From positions 1 to 64,000 of the forward strand of contig WGMS01000019.1 in the NCBI GenBank assembly GCA_016124935.1: 64,000 bases of DNA. Reading direction: 5' to 3'. The DNA is from a bacterium (GTDB taxonomy: Bacteria > Cyanobacteriota > Vampirovibrionia > Obscuribacterales > Obscuribacteraceae). Shown here piece by piece: positions 43,079 through 52,386 of the stretch (positions are counted from its first letter, which is position 1; every line of letters begins with the position of its first letter). A program made the position numbers and the translations under genes. The notes below the pieces were generated by a model that saw nothing but the letters and a program-made list of their open reading frames with translations, was not told the DNA's origin and did not search any database.

Positions 43079-43567
43079 GTGTCATCGAATGAACTACTAA
43101 GGCTAATCGCCGGCATAACTGTAGCAATCCTGGCGCTGGCTCCGTTTTTCACCTCCGCCCACCTTTTCATAGCATCCGCCTGCGACCTGGCAACAGTGTG
43201 TCGAGCTCTCTGCTCCAGACTCAAAGTCAGTAGCATGGTGCTGGTTGCAATCTCGATAACCATCTGCGCAGCTGTGCTCGGTCTTTGCTGGGAACTGAAA
43301 TCACTATTTGGGCTATTTATCGCCTGGCTTTATATGCTGATGGCAGCCTACACGTTCATCTTTCTTCCTCTTGGGATACTTCTATCCCGCAGAAATGGAG
43401 GCAGACTCCCGATGTCCTATCAGCCAGTAAGGCTTTTCTTTGCTACCGCTGCAATCCCCATTGCCATCCCGACATTTGTAACGATTTTCATCCTGATGGG
43501 GCTATTTATGGGTCTGGCTCTTGGCGTTGTCCTTGGTGCTTTGGCAAGTCTCTTCTTGCATCTTTGA
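43079..43567 (+). CDS. Four-helix membrane protein, copy 2 of a tandem pair
   Basis: 162 residues from GTG 43079, which follows AGGAG. Paralogue of the upstream gene, with LGLCWELKSLFGLF, YTFIFLPLGILLSRRNGGRL and VRLFFATAAIPIAIP. The conserved loop R-x-NGG-x-LP between helices 2 and 3 is the most constant part. Two terminator hairpins follow. The function of the pair is unknown. Confidence 0.65.
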   Translation: MSSNELLRLIAGITVAILALAPFFTSAHLFIASACDLATVCRALCSRLKVSSMVLVAISITICAAVLGLCWELKSLFGLFIAWLYMLMAAYTFIFLPLGILLSRRNGGRLPMSYQPVRLFFATAAIPIAIPTFVTIFILMGLFMGLALGVVLGALASLFLHL

Positions 43568-43654
43568 TTCTAACCCGTTTCGATTTGATTCAACTGCCCT
43601 CTAGAATTATTGCGAATAGGTTATTTGACCAACTAGTTTTTGAAAAGTCGAATT

Positions 43655-43680
43655 TTAAGTCAGTTGACTGACTTAATTTT
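43655..43680 (+). terminator. Terminator 1 of the tandem membrane gene pair
   Basis: Perfect 9-bp stem TTAAGTCAG / CTGACTTAA with a TTGA loop, followed by TTTT, 88 bp after the stop of copy 2. Confidence 0.7.
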
Positions 43681-43693
43681 GAAATTCCAAATA

Positions 43694-43719
43694 TCTGGAC
43701 GGTTGACCGGCCAGATTTT
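43694..43719 (+). terminator. Terminator 2, same loop
   Basis: TCTGGACGG / CCGGCCAGA with one mismatch, loop again TTGA, followed by TTTTG. It lies just after terminator 1 and may act as a fail-safe. Confidence 0.6.
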
Positions 43720-43840
43720 GAATCTGCAAAACTGAAATACAGCCCTCCATCGACCTACAATTAAATCAATAGAATGAAAACAGAACTCTTATACTACCAA
43801 AATAAAATAAGCCTCTCGCAATTTCGTTTGCATACGGACA

Positions 43841-44089
43841 ATGACCTATGAGAGCGCTGAAGAAGCAAAGGTTCTCCGTTCCATATGGGGACAAGGAGAC
43901 CTGCAAAAAACCGTTTTCGCCATTCTCGCCCCTTACTGTCGACCGATAGTCAACGCCCAGAGAAGCCCCCTGCTCACCTTTCGTGACTTCGCCGATATGA
44001 CTTCTTATTATGCCAGGTCGCAGCCCACTATCGAGGCTACGGAGACCCCACCGGGCTTCCGGTGGTTGATACGGTCCGGCTGGGACTGA
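43841..44089 (+). CDS. Small hypothetical protein, doubtful
   Basis: 82 residues with natural-looking codon use (many NNC codons, as in neighbours): DLQKTVFAILAPYCRPIVNA and YYARSQPTIEATETPPGFRW. No ribosome site or family match. It lies between the tandem terminators and the end of the kinase gene, on the opposite strand to that kinase. Could be a remnant or a real small protein. Confidence 0.4.
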   Translation: MTYESAEEAKVLRSIWGQGDLQKTVFAILAPYCRPIVNAQRSPLLTFRDFADMTSYYARSQPTIEATETPPGFRWLIRSGWD

Positions 44090-44138
44090 ACGTCGCCTTG
44101 TTAGATCCGATGTACACATTTAAAAGAGAGAAAGAAAA

Positions 44139-46700
44139 TCAATCGACCTCTTCGGAATTCGCAAGCTCGGGCTCAGGCTCCAGTTCGAGCTTCATCCAGC
44201 CCACCGAATCATATCTATCTTTCATATCGAGCGCAGTGGCTTGTTGCACTATCGCATCGATGGACTCAGAAAGATCCGGCGCCAGAGCCCGCGGAGCAGA
44301 GACACTGATAGGCCTGGGGTCGCTGCCCGTGAGCATAAAATAGAGTGTGGCGCCCAGGGCATATATGTCACTTCTTGGATCTACTTCGTTGCGGAATTGC
44401 TCCGGTGGTGTATACGACTGCTTACCACAAGATTCCATCGTCTGAGTGCCGTCGGCTCTGGCGGCGAGGCTGAAGTCAATCAGTTTTACGGCACCGTCTC
44501 CGGTGATCATAATATTCTCGGGAGTAACATCCCGATGAACCATGGCAGGCGTCAGGCTATGAAGATACTCGAGAATCTCGCATACCCGGGCACCAATGCG
44601 CCTGGCTTCGACCTCCGACAACGGTCCTTCCCTTGCCACCTTCGCCTTGAGAGTCTCGCCCTGGATATATTCTAGAACAGCATAGACCCGCCCCTGCTCA
44701 CAAAAGAAATCATATAACGAGACTATGCCTCCATGATTCAACTGAGAAAGCAGACTGACCTCGGTTTCGAACTCTCGAGCAGATTCTAATAGAGCCCCCG
44801 AGGCATCGGTGGTAGTGTCGCCCGCCGACGCCAGAATGTACTCTTTCAAGACACAAGGGCTGCCGTCTGGCTTTCGGGCCACATAGGTGGTCGCCTGACC
44901 GCCGGCATGAAGACGTCGCTCAATTTCATACTGACCGTCTTTTAAGCTATCCTTCGGATCCAAGCCGCCTTTGCCGCCCTCCGGCTGACGTTTCTCGGTG
45001 AGAATATCGAACCAGAGCTGGGTATAGCGAACATCTTGAAGGACGCGAGAACCCAACAGCTTCTCTTGAACATCCTCATCGATAATCACATGCGGTGCCC
45101 ACATTCTTATACAGTAGAACAGCCGCGCTTTTTCTTCTGTGCTCAAATTATTGAGATCGATCTTTATATTGCGACCGCCGTCGAGACCTCGGTCGACAGA
45201 AGACAAAACCAGATCATCGCCGACATTGACCTGCCTGCAAAGACCGTCCATAAATTTGGCTATCTTATTGAGGCATTTGTAAGTCAGAGAGTCTTTGCTG
45301 AATGCATTATCCGGTAGAGGATACAGACGAGTGAAACCTTCTTCCAGATGGCGCACTCGTTTGATTTCGCTCCAGCGCAGAGAATCCGGTCCACCACCGG
45401 TGGCGAACTGATTAATCGTCAGCACATTGAACAACCAGTCGTCTTTGCCCCGGCGCCTGACACCATTTACGGTACATTCCACCGTATGCTCTCTAGAGAG
45501 AAAATTTAGCGGAAAAACGAACCATGCTCGAATAAGAACAGCTACCAGGGCAGCCGCCAGTCCATAGAGGTAGAAGAAAAGAAAAATCTTTTCCGTAGAT
45601 GCTGGTTTTGAACCATCGCCTGTAAGCATGCTGCCTTTGTCTTGATAATAACGAATCGAAGGATGAAAATAACTTTCGTAATCCTTCCGGTCAATAGCAG
45701 ATCTTTGCTCAGCTTTTAATATCCAATATCTAACCGGTTTAGGCGGTGGCGGGGTGTTCCTCCGTCGAATATCTGCATAGGACACAGGCAAAGCTCTGCT
45801 ACTGAGCACCATTTTGTCCACACCCAGACCGAAGTATAAAGATGTAGTAATTATCGCCGGAATTCCAAGTGCGAATATCGATAAAAGCGTAATCCCGAAA
45901 GCGCGAGAATGATAGAAATTGTTCTCCGGGTGAGACAACTCCGAGCGCCGGTTCTGCAAAAGAGAGAATCCCTCTTCTCCAGCGACTTCCGCGACCTTCT
46001 CCGGAAAGAATCCCTTCAGCCAGTGAAAGAATATCCAGAAGAAAGAAAATGGCAAACACCAGATATAAGAGGAGAAAAGGACGAAGGGCAAAGTCTGATC
46101 CACGCCCTCGCTCAAATCTCGGCGAAAAGCAGACTGACGAACAGATTCCGGTATCTGACTCTTTATAGCTGTCTGAATATGTAAAGGGCACCGAAGGTAA
46201 AACCATAGGAAAGTGGGCTTCAGTATTGTCGCCAGAACCCAGAGGAGTACTAACTTAGGCATCATCGCAATGGTGCCGATAACAGTAGCAGGAGCCAAAA
46301 ACCCTCTGAACCACTCGATCCAGCTCTGGGCAGTGCCCATAGGCGAAACCGGAACATCTTCCAGGGCGCGACACCAGTCTGGCAACTGACTGTCCGCACG
46401 GTCGACCGTCGGACTTTCCTCGGTATCCGCAGACTCTTCGACCGGCTGCGGCTTGGTGGCACCGGCACTGGAACGAAGAGAATCTAAAAACGCCTGGATT
46501 TTTTCTGATTCTTCCGATTTTTCTAATTTTTCTACTTCTTCAACTTTCTCTACTTTTTCATCATTCGCCTGCTCCGCAGAAGCGACCGATTCAGAACCAC
46601 CGGAAACCATCAGCCTGGTCGATTCAACTTCCTTTTCTAAAAAGGCTGGAGCCAACTTTTCTCTCTCCGAGCTCTTCCTCTCGTAACTTTCGCTCTTCAT
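44139..46700 (-). CDS. Membrane Ser/Thr protein kinase with C-terminal kinase domain and altered catalytic loop
   Basis: 853 residues. Residues 45-70 are Glu/Lys repeats (VEKVEEVEKLEKSEESEK). Membrane helices are near 150-175, 210-235, 270-295 and 380-402. The kinase domain is C-terminal (about 590-845): glycine loop HAGGQATTY, lysine in VLKEY, HRDVTPENIM near 721 and DFSLA near 741. The Lys of HRDxK is Thr and DFG is DFS, so activity may be altered. PPEQ is kept. Its start overlaps the stop of the 832-residue kinase by four bases. Confidence 0.85.
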   Translation of the reverse strand: MKSESYERKSSEREKLAPAFLEKEVESTRLMVSGGSESVASAEQANDEKVEKVEEVEKLEKSEESEKIQAFLDSLRSSAGATKPQPVEESADTEESPTVDRADSQLPDWCRALEDVPVSPMGTAQSWIEWFRGFLAPATVIGTIAMMPKLVLLWVLATILKPTFLWFYLRCPLHIQTAIKSQIPESVRQSAFRRDLSEGVDQTLPFVLFSSYIWCLPFSFFWIFFHWLKGFFPEKVAEVAGEEGFSLLQNRRSELSHPENNFYHSRAFGITLLSIFALGIPAIITTSLYFGLGVDKMVLSSRALPVSYADIRRRNTPPPPKPVRYWILKAEQRSAIDRKDYESYFHPSIRYYQDKGSMLTGDGSKPASTEKIFLFFYLYGLAAALVAVLIRAWFVFPLNFLSREHTVECTVNGVRRRGKDDWLFNVLTINQFATGGGPDSLRWSEIKRVRHLEEGFTRLYPLPDNAFSKDSLTYKCLNKIAKFMDGLCRQVNVGDDLVLSSVDRGLDGGRNIKIDLNNLSTEEKARLFYCIRMWAPHVIIDEDVQEKLLGSRVLQDVRYTQLWFDILTEKRQPEGGKGGLDPKDSLKDGQYEIERRLHAGGQATTYVARKPDGSPCVLKEYILASAGDTTTDASGALLESAREFETEVSLLSQLNHGGIVSLYDFFCEQGRVYAVLEYIQGETLKAKVAREGPLSEVEARRIGARVCEILEYLHSLTPAMVHRDVTPENIMITGDGAVKLIDFSLAARADGTQTMESCGKQSYTPPEQFRNEVDPRSDIYALGATLYFMLTGSDPRPISVSAPRALAPDLSESIDAIVQQATALDMKDRYDSVGWMKLELEPEPELANSEEVD

Positions 46701-49195
46701 TTTCCTGTCACAGCCTCGAGAGTAGACTTTATTTTGAGCTTGAATCCACCATCCATAGCATTCAATCTGGACAATATCTCTTCAAAAGACTGGGGTCTTT
46801 CGTCGGCTTCGAATGCCGTGCACTCCCTAATTAGAGCATCCAGCTCTTCGGAGCACTCTATGAAAGAAGACGGAGATGATGACGAGAGAGCCACAGGATC
46901 GCGACCAGTCAGCAAGAAATGAAGCAGGCACCCGAAGCTGTATATGTCGCTTCTGCGATCCGCATCGCCACGCAACTGCTCCGGCGAGACATAAGTCTGC
47001 TTGCCAATCATAGTACCGGTCACACCCTCGATAAATTCCCGGGCGGCACCGAAGTCGATAAGCCTAAGCTGCCCGTCTTCGCCCACAATAACATTGTCGG
47101 GAGTAAGATCGCGGTGTAAGACCGCCGGTTCTCTGCCATGCATGTATATCAAAATCTGACATAGCTGAGAAGCGAACTCCAGAGTAGCCTTTTCCGAACG
47201 CGACCCCTGTTCCAAAACGAGCTCCCGCAGGTCTTTTCCGGGTCGGTGTTCTATCAACAAATAGGTCGACTCGCCCACGGTAAAACAATTCAAAACCTTC
47301 GCGATACCTGGATGATCGAGAGCGGTCAAAATCTCGTACTCTCGTTTCAGTATCTTGGTAAAAGCGCGGGTCTCGGCGTTGTCTTCAGCCAGATAGAACT
47401 GTTTGACGTTCACCATCCGACCAGCCTCGTCCCGCGCCAGATAGACGGCACACAGGGGTTTGCTGGCAAGTTGCCTGGTAATGCGCACCTTGGTCCCGGG
47501 CAAATACTCTCCTTGGGAATGAGGCACGAATATCGTCGACTTGAACTCTTCTCGCCCGCGGCAATCTTCGACCGAGACAATGCCATCGGACGGCTTCTTG
47601 CGCTCGTCCTCTTCGGCCAGCCTCGAATAGGCCTCGAAAACAGACTTATCAATAACACAGTTAACAGCATGGCGGTCCACAGCATCTAGAAGCAGTTTCA
47701 AATCCGGTGCTGGCATCTGCCCGCCGTTGAAACCTACAAAGCCGCCACTGCGGAAGCGCAAAGAAAATGTAGTTTTGGTTTTGGTCATTGTCATCGAACC
47801 TTTGCGATTCTTCAGCGGCTCTACTTTTACTTCTATAGACTTCAAATCGCTCCACAAGCGAAACTGCCGCCCAAGCAGCGACAAATAGGGACCCTGGGCA
47901 AAGTTTATGCCATCTGCATTTATGGAAATCTTCCTGGGTTTTGCAAACGGTACGAACACCAGGCAAGAAACCGAAAAAGCCGGGGTAGCCAACAAGGCAA
48001 TAACCGACGCTAAAAAAATCCTGAAATTAAGCTGCGATGCCCAGGCCGGACTGTTGCCTTCCACTCCGAAGCCGGCGTCCGCCACAGAGAAATCCAACCA
48101 GCCTTTTATAGTCTCTCCCAGCGGTCCGCCGCAAAATCCAAACAGCCAGAACAGAAAGAAATAGCAACATGCGACCCAAACCGTTGTCCTTATGGAATTG
48201 CTCACCAGGGGATGAGATTCTGGGAAGGCAAGCTTTCGCGCCGGAAGATGCAACGCCTCTAAAAATCCCTCGACAAGGTGCTGCAAAGACTTTACCGATA
48301 TGACTCTCCAGGTAAATGAGGTCAGAAAAGCATGCAGCTTGCAAATAGGCTGAAACAAGAGAAGCCCCAGAGTGACCGAGCAAAGCGCAGCAATAATGAC
48401 ACGAAAATCCGAAATAAACGATAAATCCGAAGGGTTCGGCACCACCAAGGGGAGATTTTCCAACCTTCTAGCCGCAGAACGAGGAAACAGCTTTTCTATC
48501 GATGCAAAAGCTGAGGAGGAAAGAGAGAATAAATTGGCGTCTGCAGCTGATGCCAAAAGCCAGTTGGCAATCCAGAGAACAGGACCATCCGGGCTGAGGG
48601 TGATGCTCAGGATGGAGGCCACAAAAGCAGTGAAGAAGACAATCTGGGTCGCGCCAGCCCAGCGCTGCCTCTGGGAGATGAGATCCGGGTCTTCTCTCGT
48701 CGCTTTTAACCGAGACCGCAATCCTATAGCCAGGGCGCATGCTGCGCCATAAATAGCAAGCGGCGTCAGAAATCCGCCCAGGCATAAAAGGTTGTGAACA
48801 GCTTGTACGACGACGAAACACATTGAACCTGAGCCTTTCTCGCCTCCTAACCAAATAGACATCAGAGTGCCCGTGCTACCGCCGTCGATCAGATTTACGG
48901 AGACCGCGGAATTGTAGAAGAACCGCATGGAATACATCCAGAATAAAATCAAGGCTATACGCTGAAAGCGCGGAGTTTTTACATAGGCTTTCAGAAAAAT
49001 CACCCGCTCCAGGGCGTTCTGGGTCCACATCGTGCGAACCGCAGGAATGACGCCATAGAGAAGGATAGCAATGGTTCCAAGCACCAGGGACCATCCTGAG
49101 AGGTAAAGATCCGCCAGAAGGAACGCGACTATGGCAAGAGCCTCTAAATGGACTCTTTTGGGTCGGTAAAGTTGCAAGCCCCGAGGGACAGACAT
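46697..49195 (-). CDS. Polytopic membrane Ser/Thr protein kinase with C-terminal kinase domain
   Basis: 832 residues, about eight or nine membrane helices in the first 430 and a membrane-proximal PH-like segment (INADGINFAQGPYLSLLGRQ) before the kinase. Kinase domain about 560-820: RQLASKPLCAVYLA, lysine in VNVKQF, HRDLTPDNVIV near 692, DFGAA near 714, SPEQLRG. The catalytic loop again has Thr in place of Lys, as in the gene it is coupled to (four-base overlap), so the two kinases share ancestry and probably function. Transcribed as a pair, possibly with the 419-residue gene 144 bp upstream. Confidence 0.87.
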   Translation of the reverse strand: MSVPRGLQLYRPKRVHLEALAIVAFLLADLYLSGWSLVLGTIAILLYGVIPAVRTMWTQNALERVIFLKAYVKTPRFQRIALILFWMYSMRFFYNSAVSVNLIDGGSTGTLMSIWLGGEKGSGSMCFVVVQAVHNLLCLGGFLTPLAIYGAACALAIGLRSRLKATREDPDLISQRQRWAGATQIVFFTAFVASILSITLSPDGPVLWIANWLLASAADANLFSLSSSAFASIEKLFPRSAARRLENLPLVVPNPSDLSFISDFRVIIAALCSVTLGLLLFQPICKLHAFLTSFTWRVISVKSLQHLVEGFLEALHLPARKLAFPESHPLVSNSIRTTVWVACCYFFLFWLFGFCGGPLGETIKGWLDFSVADAGFGVEGNSPAWASQLNFRIFLASVIALLATPAFSVSCLVFVPFAKPRKISINADGINFAQGPYLSLLGRQFRLWSDLKSIEVKVEPLKNRKGSMTMTKTKTTFSLRFRSGGFVGFNGGQMPAPDLKLLLDAVDRHAVNCVIDKSVFEAYSRLAEEDERKKPSDGIVSVEDCRGREEFKSTIFVPHSQGEYLPGTKVRITRQLASKPLCAVYLARDEAGRMVNVKQFYLAEDNAETRAFTKILKREYEILTALDHPGIAKVLNCFTVGESTYLLIEHRPGKDLRELVLEQGSRSEKATLEFASQLCQILIYMHGREPAVLHRDLTPDNVIVGEDGQLRLIDFGAAREFIEGVTGTMIGKQTYVSPEQLRGDADRRSDIYSFGCLLHFLLTGRDPVALSSSSPSSFIECSEELDALIRECTAFEADERPQSFEEILSRLNAMDGGFKLKIKSTLEAVTGK

Positions 49196-49339
49196 GGTAA
49201 TTGGCGCTCTGAAGTAACGGAACTCCAGTATGGCAAACCTGGGGATGTTGTCAAGTAGGGTTATGGATAGTTCTTCGCCCAGAACGAATTGGCATCGCCC
49301 GGACCTACATTAATTTTGCCTGTAGGGCAAAATCTCGAC

Positions 49340-50599
49340 TCAGTGCTTCGAGAGCACCATAGAAACGATCGCAATCAAAATAAAGACCACCACGGCAATC
49401 GCCGCGAGCTTGATCATCTTCTGTTTTTGCCGGGCAGCTTCGGCTGCAGCCACTCGCATCTGCACTCGCCTGGGGAAGACCTGCAGCCGCTCCATGAGCT
49501 TCTCTAAACTATCGAAACGGTCCTTGGGATTCTTCTCAAGACAACGTTCAATCACTTCGTCGAGGTCGCCCGGTCTGCCCCGGTCAAAGTTGATGTTGGA
49601 GATTCTAACCGGCAGCTCCAGCGCATGTTTGTTCTTCAAAGAAAGCGCAGAATCAGAATCGAAAGGCGTCCTCGCAGTCAACAAAGAATAACCGACACAG
49701 CCGACAGAGTACATCTCGGAGCGCTCGTCATAGTCCATATTGCGAGCCTCGTCGCCGGACATATAATGCGCGTCGCCGGCTTCTGCGTCTTTCCACTCTT
49801 TCTTGACGGCGCTGATACCATAATCGGTGACAACGATGGATGGCTCCGAATTCATATCATCCAGAAAAATGACATTGCCAGGCTTCAAGCTGCGATGCAG
49901 CAGACTGTCCTTTTTAGAATAAACAAGCGCTTCCAACAAACCGACCAGAATCTTCACGGCCACATCGTGACTGGGAACCCCCTCCATGGCGAAGTATTGA
50001 TCGAGAGAGAACCCGTCTTTATACTCGGTCACCAGATATGGTATCTTGCCGTTCAGCACACCTTTGTCGACAACCTTGGCGATATTCGTGTGGCTCAACT
50101 GAGAAATCTTGCGTGCTTCCTGCTCGAAGGTCGGCATCATATGGACAGGAACGTTTTTAAAACACTTGACCGCCACCCGGCGCCCGCTTTGTTTATCTCG
50201 ACAGAGCAAGGTATCAGCTTTGGCGCTTTGACCAAGAATGCCCAGCGGCATATAGCGCTCGACAGGAAAGTCCTGGGGATCAATAGAACAGAGAGAAAGA
50301 TCCATCTCTGCCACATCACCGGCTTCTCCCGGCTTTGCCACCGCGGGGATTTTAGCTGGCTCCGGCGAAGGGCAGGCACAAAGAAAGACGCGCTCGAACT
50401 TTGCATCGGTCTTGCCTCCGGCGTGCACCGGAATCTTTTTGCGGCACTTGATGCACCACTCTAGCGCAAACTGGGCATTCGGGGCATATGTATGTTGGCA
50501 CCGGCAGACAGATATCCACTGAGACTTTGGCGGAGCGCCCTCCTCTACCTTCGGTCGCAGACAGACTTCGCAAGATAACTCGGTGGTAACGTTTTCCAT
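49340..50599 (-). CDS. Pseudokinase: two Cys modules, kinase-like domain, C-terminal membrane helix
   Basis: 419 residues. N-terminus has CEVC...CRC and CIKC...CAC, the same double module as the 833-residue kinase. The kinase-like domain (about 113-375) keeps VAVKCFK and SGDEAR, but the catalytic Asp is lost: HRSLKPGN replaces HRDLKPEN near 234. DFG is DYG near 260, and the glycine loop is GQSAKAD. It is therefore probably inactive and regulatory. A single helix ends the protein (IKLAAIAVVVFILIAIVSMV), leaving almost nothing outside. Confidence 0.85.
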   Translation of the reverse strand: MENVTTELSCEVCLRPKVEEGAPPKSQWISVCRCQHTYAPNAQFALEWCIKCRKKIPVHAGGKTDAKFERVFLCACPSPEPAKIPAVAKPGEAGDVAEMDLSLCSIDPQDFPVERYMPLGILGQSAKADTLLCRDKQSGRRVAVKCFKNVPVHMMPTFEQEARKISQLSHTNIAKVVDKGVLNGKIPYLVTEYKDGFSLDQYFAMEGVPSHDVAVKILVGLLEALVYSKKDSLLHRSLKPGNVIFLDDMNSEPSIVVTDYGISAVKKEWKDAEAGDAHYMSGDEARNMDYDERSEMYSVGCVGYSLLTARTPFDSDSALSLKNKHALELPVRISNINFDRGRPGDLDEVIERCLEKNPKDRFDSLEKLMERLQVFPRRVQMRVAAAEAARQKQKMIKLAAIAVVVFILIAIVSMVLSKH

Positions 50600-50823
50600 G
50601 GCTGAACTTTCAAAGACATATCTTCGGGATATCGCGCCGCAGCGCCGGTGCTATTTTAGTTCTTCTCGCCCAAAATGCGAAATCTATTAGCGCATTTATA
50701 CGCCTCTCCCAATTCGTCACATGCTGTTCTGTGCAAATCCACAGTGATCGCTTCGGCTTCCTGCCATATTATCGAAAGTCCTCGAGGTTTGCCTAGCCCA
50801 AACAAAACGGACTTTAGAAAGCC

Positions 50824-51768
50824 ATGCAAAACCTGAACAAAACTCAAACACCGGAAGAAAGAGCGGTGTATCTAAAAGAATGCCTTGAAAAAATCGAGAA
50901 GCTGCTTCCTTTATTGGAAGAAGCCGAAAATACCTACAATGCCGTGCGCATAGCAGAGAACAATGTGACCCAGGAAGCGATGAAGCTGATCGATCTGCTG
51001 GAGGCACGCGCTAGCCGCTCTGGAGTAAGTGGACAGATTCAAAACGTGAAGAAAAATCACCATGACATTTTCAGCCATTCAGCAAAACTGGAACAAAAGG
51101 TCCTCCAGCTAAACTCAATCTCCAGAAAGATCGGTCTGGACCCTATGCAATTGCGCGGGTGCCAAAAGTCATACAAGCAAGAGCTGGACAATATCCTGTA
51201 TCTCTTTCCGAAGGACCGAGAAGGTGCTCCCCGGGCAAAGAATTCGTCGTCTAACGATCCTGGAGAATTGCGCTCTGGTATCAGTAATAGTTTCAACGAG
51301 ATAAATTTCTGGAGTGCCTTCGAAAAGGACCTCGACTCAGCACGAAAGTCGGTGCTTATTGTCAGTCCTTTTCTTTATCCCGGTCGCACCGAGAGGTTTA
51401 TAAAACGCTTTGAAAGGCTGATCCAAAATGGGATTAAGATACAGATCTACACGCGCTGCCTTCATGAAAAGCCAGAAGGTAACGACAAAGACAAGGAGAG
51501 CATCCAACAATCTAAGGAGGCCTACAAAATGCTTCAAGAGACCGGGGCTGAGCTCATTTGCTACCACAGATGCCATCAAAAAGTTGCAATTATCGACGAG
51601 GCACTCACCTGGGAAGGAAGCCTCAATATACTCAGCCACAGCACCGGTGATACAACCTCAACAGAGCAGATGCGCCGCTTCGAAGGGTGGGAAGTAGCCA
51701 GGGATTCACTGAGAAACCTGAGACTAAAATCAACCTGCTGCCAGGCTGGAAAGCCGAGGGCTAAATAA
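50824..51768 (+). CDS. PLD-like (single HKD) protein with coiled-coil N-terminus
   Basis: 314 residues. Residues 1-130 are helical, probably coiled coil (LEKIEKLLPLLEEAENTYNA). From about 170 a phospholipase-D fold begins: SVLIVSPFLYPGRTERFIK, with the single active-site motif HQKVAIIDEALTWEGSLNIL (H-x-K-x4-D) near 258. Single-HKD proteins act as dimers; this variant of the motif is typical of PLD domains in nuclease-like and helicase-linked proteins. The antitoxin-like gene starts 125 bp downstream. Nuclease activity is a guess. Confidence 0.75.
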   Translation: MQNLNKTQTPEERAVYLKECLEKIEKLLPLLEEAENTYNAVRIAENNVTQEAMKLIDLLEARASRSGVSGQIQNVKKNHHDIFSHSAKLEQKVLQLNSISRKIGLDPMQLRGCQKSYKQELDNILYLFPKDREGAPRAKNSSSNDPGELRSGISNSFNEINFWSAFEKDLDSARKSVLIVSPFLYPGRTERFIKRFERLIQNGIKIQIYTRCLHEKPEGNDKDKESIQQSKEAYKMLQETGAELICYHRCHQKVAIIDEALTWEGSLNILSHSTGDTTSTEQMRRFEGWEVARDSLRNLRLKSTCCQAGKPRAK

Positions 51769-51893
51769 AGAGCGCTCAGCGATTAACCTACTTGCCAACT
51801 TTAACCATATAAGTTATTTTGAAAGGAGGGAAGATTTCTATAGCTCTCTGTCGTCGACCGAGTTCTAATAGTTTCATTCAAGGCAAAGTAGCT

Positions 51894-52361
51894 ATGAAGT
51901 GCATATCCTGTGGCAAAGCAAAAATGATTCGCGAAACGCGCGATCTTCGATACACCTATAAAGGTCACTCCAAGACAATCAAATCGGTGACGGGAGAATT
52001 TTGTCCTAGCTGCGGTGAGTCCATTCACGAAGAAGAGGAAGCGACCAGAATCAGCGATATCATGCTGAGCTTCAACAAGGAAGTAAACAAATCGATCTTA
52101 GATACGGATTTCATCGGCAAAACCAGAAAGAAGTTGAAGCTCGGACAGAAAGAGGCAGCAGAAATCTTTGGTGGAGGCGCAAACGCATTTTCCCGATATG
52201 AAAATGGGAAAGTTCAACCACCCCTTTCGCTGATTCAACTGTTCAAAATTCTAGATAATCACCCAGAACTCCTCGATGAAATCAGACCTCAACCTTCGAA
52301 GAATAAAGAGAAGCGACCAAACAGGAAAATAAAATTCGGCAAGTTGACATCGGCTTCTTAA
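51894..52361 (+). CDS. MqsA-type antitoxin, apparently without MqsR
   Basis: I start at ATG 51894 (155 residues), giving the standard MKCISCGK beginning. The zinc module CISC...CPSC (residues 3-43) is followed by a helix-turn-helix of the XRE type: KLKLGQKEAAEIFGGGANAF-SRYENGKVQPP. This is the MqsA/HigA-2 family of DNA-binding antitoxins, which repress their own operon. No MqsR-like toxin is found before or after; the PLD-like gene is the only near neighbour upstream. The basic tail (KNKEKRPNRKIKF) is longer than in MqsA. Confidence 0.8.
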   Translation: MKCISCGKAKMIRETRDLRYTYKGHSKTIKSVTGEFCPSCGESIHEEEEATRISDIMLSFNKEVNKSILDTDFIGKTRKKLKLGQKEAAEIFGGGANAFSRYENGKVQPPLSLIQLFKILDNHPELLDEIRPQPSKNKEKRPNRKIKFGKLTSAS

Positions 52362-52386
52362 GCAAGCACCAGAGAAACTCTTGGTG

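Noticed and set aside
43766..44119. Minus-strand 117-codon frame
   Set aside because: Overlaps the more coding-like 82-codon plus frame, shows no helix, motif or ribosome site.
51819..51893. Longer start of the MqsA-type gene (TTG at 51819)
   Set aside because: The extra residues do not fit the family, whose normal start MKC is at 51894; TTG falls in the ribosome-site-like AAAGGAGG.
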